Shown here: one piece after another, positions 61,634-64,000 of the stretch | Layout: each line of letters opens with the position of its first letter | Position numbering within the stretch: position 1 is the stretch's first letter | DNA from: Macrotrachela quadricornifera | Taxonomy: Eukaryota > Rotifera > Eurotatoria > Philodinida > Philodinidae | NCBI GenBank assembly: GCA_022393335.1 | Contig: JAJEKB010001148.1 | Span: forward strand, 32,606 to 96,605 | Length of the DNA: 64,000 nt | Direction: 5' to 3' | Notes under the pieces: generated by a model | What the model was told of the DNA's origin: nothing | The model's input: the letters and a program-made list of their open reading frames with translations, nothing else | Database searches by the model: none | Program-made: the position numbers and the translations under genes

Positions 61634-62614
61634 TTATTCATTTTGTACACAAGTCAAGCAGATTGATATATCATTATTTCTAAAAAAAAAAAACTAAATA
61701 TGAATAAATAATAATTAATTAAAATTAATTTACATATTCATTGAACAATAAAGACAATATGTCTTATTACATTGTGAACATTGTATGAGATGATTTGAAC
61801 AATATTGTTTTTCACAATAATCACATATTAATACAATTGGTATTGTACAATGCATTGATGAACAACATGAATTTAATTGCATTGATTTCATTTCTAGAAT
61901 TATTAATATTTATACTCAATTGTATGTATAGAGAAAAATTGTTTATTAAAATGGTAGTTAGTTAACTACTTCATTTTTAATGATTAGAATTAGGAAGTTA
62001 TGGATCTACTTTTCTTAAAACCTGGATCTGACAAAAAACGAAAACTGTAAAGGGGTGTGTAAAAATGTTTTTTCAAGGGAATAACGCTGCAATTTTATTG
62101 CATCAAGAACAATTTTTATATTAAATGCAAGCACGTCAAACAAGAAGATTTATGAGTGTAATTACAGCAATTATTGTCTATGACATTATTGGAATATCTT
62201 GAAACACATGAAGTATGTGGGTATTATTAGCATATCATTCAAGATATTTCAATAATTTCATTTGGTAATAATTGCTGTAATTATACTTATAAACTTCTCT
62301 TTTTTGATGCGCTTGTATTTGGTATAAAATTACAGCGTTATCATCCTGTGTATATATTTCATACTAAATAAAAAAAGATTATTTACCATTGTTTATTGCA
62401 GAATCTTTCAATTTTCTAAAGAAATTTTTTGAACCTTCATATAATTTTTGTTGTGTTGTTTCTAAATTCAATGATAAAGATAATATATATCTTATAAATA
62501 AACTAATTACATACGAAAAATACTATTAAGATGATAATTTGTCATTCGTTGTCGTTGTTTATTATCTAATTCATTATTATTACTTTCAGAATTTTTTCTT
62601 TTTCTCGACATCAT
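61634..62614 (-). CDS. SIVA1: Siva-like small zinc-binding protein
   Basis: Four exons (minus): 62614-62515, 62461-62387, 61893-61734, 61679-61634; in phase, 126 residues. The N-terminal part is basic and Asn-rich (MMSRKRKNSE), followed by QQKLYEGSKNFFRKL, similar in place and character to the YSQEVFEKTKRLLF helix of Siva. The C-terminal half is a Cys-rich zinc-binding module with spaced pairs: NSCCSSMHC, CDYCEKQYC, CSQCNKTYCLYC and CLTCV, the same ladder as the C-terminal B-box-like region of Siva-1. Siva proteins are death-receptor (CD27)-associated and also act in ubiquitin signalling. It is shorter than human Siva-1 (175). The call rests on Cys spacing and layout, so another small zinc protein is possible. 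Confidence 0.6.
62080..62342. mobile_element. ~263 bp MITE in the second/third-exon intron of the Siva-like gene
   Basis: Arms at about 62080-62205 and 62240-62342 are inverted copies: tips ATAACGCTGCAATTTTA and its partner ATAACGCTGTAATTTTA, with GTAATTACAGCAATTATT-like text near the centre. About 35 bp lies between the arms, so the whole could fold into one long hairpin. The intron carrying it is about 490 bp while the other introns of this gene are about 53 bp. No target-site duplication was identified with confidence. Confidence 0.6.
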
Positions 62615-62791
62615 CTAAAACCCAAATCACAAAAAAAAAAAGAATTTTCTAGTTTCACAATACTTATTAATTAATATATAAATTTATTGTTAGTAATAAA
62701 AAAATAACAAAATACATAAAATAAAACAGTGTTAATATAATTATCTTTGTTAGTAACAGAAATAGTCATGAAAAATGCTAAAAATAAAATT

Positions 62792-63620
62792 TTATAAATC
62801 ATATTTAACTTGTGCTGGTGATTTTAAATTAATATAAACATCATTTTTCGATGAACCAATAATTCGAATAGACTAAATATAATTTATTTAATAAAACAAA
62901 TATATATCTATTTAGTCTTACCATATAATTCAATAGAGATTCAATATTAAGTTGAAGTTTATTTTTTAATTGAGCATAAGTATCTAAATTTTATGAAAGA
63001 AAATACAAAAATAATATATTTTACAAATATTACCAGTTTCAGTTGTATAACGTGTTCGAACAGCTTGTGCTTCAGCATCAGCTCTATATTGATATATATA
63101 TATATATATATATATGTATAAATTTTATTATATAATCTTACTGATTTAAAATAATGTTACTATCTGTTTCAGCTCGTTCTTTAATTATTTGAGCTTGTTT
63201 TAATGCTTTTTGATATTCAGTACGAGCTTGTGTTAATAATTTTGGACGTTCATTTTCAGCAATCTATTATTATAATTGTTTTTATTTTATTAATTTATAT
63301 AACTAACTAACTTTAATATTTTCTTTAGCTGCTTCTTTATCTTTAACAGCTGTTTCAAAATCACCTGGTCGACGTACATTGTTTACCTATTTAAAATGTT
63401 CATTAAAAAAAAATAAAAAAATGTATTATATAAAAAATCTAACTTGTAAATCTCGAAGAATTGCGTAGAATGGACTGAATGTATTTTTCATTTCCTAATT
63501 AAATTTTCAAAAAAAATATTCTTTAGAAACTTTTTCTTCATTAAATATTAAATTCAGTTTACTTCAAGTAATTTAACTTGAAAATAGCCTCTCATACTTT
63601 GAAATGCAGTTGTATTAAAA
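62792..63620 (-). CDS. SPFH/band-7-type protein, 3' part (gene runs off the right edge)
   Basis: Seven exons seen (minus): 63620-63563, 63494-63444, 63386-63312, 63263-63142, 63083-63034, 62983-62922, 62872-62792, encoding the last ~166 residues with consistent phases. It starts within xFNTTAFQSMRGYFQVKLLE and continues as a charged helix rich in Ala/Glu/Lys/Gln (KDKEAAKENIK, ARTEYQKALKQAQIIKERAE, QADAEAQAVRTRY), then LKNKLQLNIESLLNYM and a C-terminal VYINLKSP segment. An alpha-helical EA/KA-rich coiled coil following the end of a globular domain is the pattern of SPFH (stomatin-prohibitin-flotillin) proteins, which oligomerise on membranes. The SPFH domain and any membrane anchor would lie in exons beyond 64,000 or in the long intron. 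The exact subfamily is not recognised. Confidence 0.5.
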
Positions 63621-64000
63621 CTAAAATAAATTAATTATATCATTTGTACAATAGAAAAAAAAAGATTTGCTGCCATCGTTTTAATTATTCTCAATACTTG
63701 AATATAATGTGAAATAATATTAAATTCCGGCAATGGATTTGAACTGGCCTAGGAATAGTAAATGATTTAACTTAGAGCAGAGTTGTAACCGGTGCGATCC
63801 GGCTGGTTTTCGTCAGTTTTATTGGTTTAAAAAATTTTCTTCTATTCACAGTTTTCGTTGTTGAACTGTGTCGAGAACAAATTTCAGTATGTTTATCAAA
63901 TAAACCGAATAGCGATGCTTTAGAAACTATCAGTCTTTTGGTTAGTCAAAAGTTATCTCCAAATATAATTTCATCGATGTTTTATTTGTAATCGTATTTG
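63621..64000. other. long intron or 5' flank of the SPFH-type gene
   Basis: No exon can be supported here. The first visible exon begins one base into a codon, so coding sequence must lie further upstream (right). The stretch contains a somewhat GC-richer patch (about 63,725-63,815), probably an inserted repeat. Confidence 0.4.

Noticed and set aside
63725..63815. Possible tRNA or SINE on the minus strand (contains GTTCAAATCC, like a B box)
   Set aside because: The arms beside the T-loop-like sequence do not pair and no complete cloverleaf can be drawn, so it was not called as a tRNA.

Overview
This is eukaryotic nuclear DNA: very AT-rich, with intron-split protein genes on both strands. Most introns are about 45-100 bp and obey GT-AG. 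Several proteins are clear animal orthologues (iRhom, site-1 protease, condensin D2, XRCC3, ZDHHC16, ODR4, Siva). They sit beside a bacterial-type sugar isomerase and a decayed bacterial-type SGNH esterase. Tiny introns, extreme AT richness, dense animal genes and apparently transferred bacterial genes together suggest a bdelloid rotifer (Rotaria-like). That assignment is inference; no marker gene proves it. Exon boundaries were joined by eye from splice sites and reading phase, so they may be off by a base or two.

Layout. 1-0.7 kb: 3' end of an ODR4 homologue. 0.7-10.7 kb: a gene-poor tract of decayed coding scraps, inverted-repeat elements (one nested in another) and a degenerate ~200 bp tandem repeat. 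10.7-11.7 kb: secreted N-formylglutamate-amidohydrolase-like protein. 12.3-18.1 kb (-): iRhom, with two upstream exons that look like alternative first exons. 19.0-20.6 kb (+): L-fucose-isomerase-like gene. 20.8-26.5 kb (-): condensin subunit NCAPD2, sharing a ~100 bp bidirectional promoter with an unknown gene at 26.6-27.3 kb (+). 28.1-28.6 kb: SGNH hydrolase pseudogene. 28.9-30.7 kb (-): XRCC3. 31.0-35.4 kb (-): CCDC9-like low-complexity protein. 38.3-39.4 kb (-): LDLa-bearing single-pass membrane protein. 42.3-43.2 kb (+): secreted four-TIL-domain protein. 43.2-48.3 kb: gene-poor, with a 1.4 kb long-inverted-repeat element. 48.4-51.0 kb (+): ZDHHC16, then a TAF6-family protein. 51.9-52.6 kb (+): small membrane protein with duplicated exons. 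53.7-56.5 kb (-): GT92 glycosyltransferase. 56.9-61.5 kb (-): site-1 protease. 61.6-62.6 kb (-): Siva-like zinc protein. 62.8 kb to the end (-): 3' part of an SPFH/band-7-type protein.

The genes do not form one pathway; this is an ordinary mix of housekeeping and lineage-specific animal genes. Loose themes are membrane-protein trafficking and proteolysis (ODR4, iRhom, ZDHHC16, site-1 protease, SPFH protein) and chromosome maintenance (NCAPD2, XRCC3). The accessory signals are the transferred genes, the alternative and duplicated exons, and several non-autonomous DNA-transposon-like elements, some lying in introns that are much longer than their neighbours. I did not find a convincing undescribed multi-gene system.
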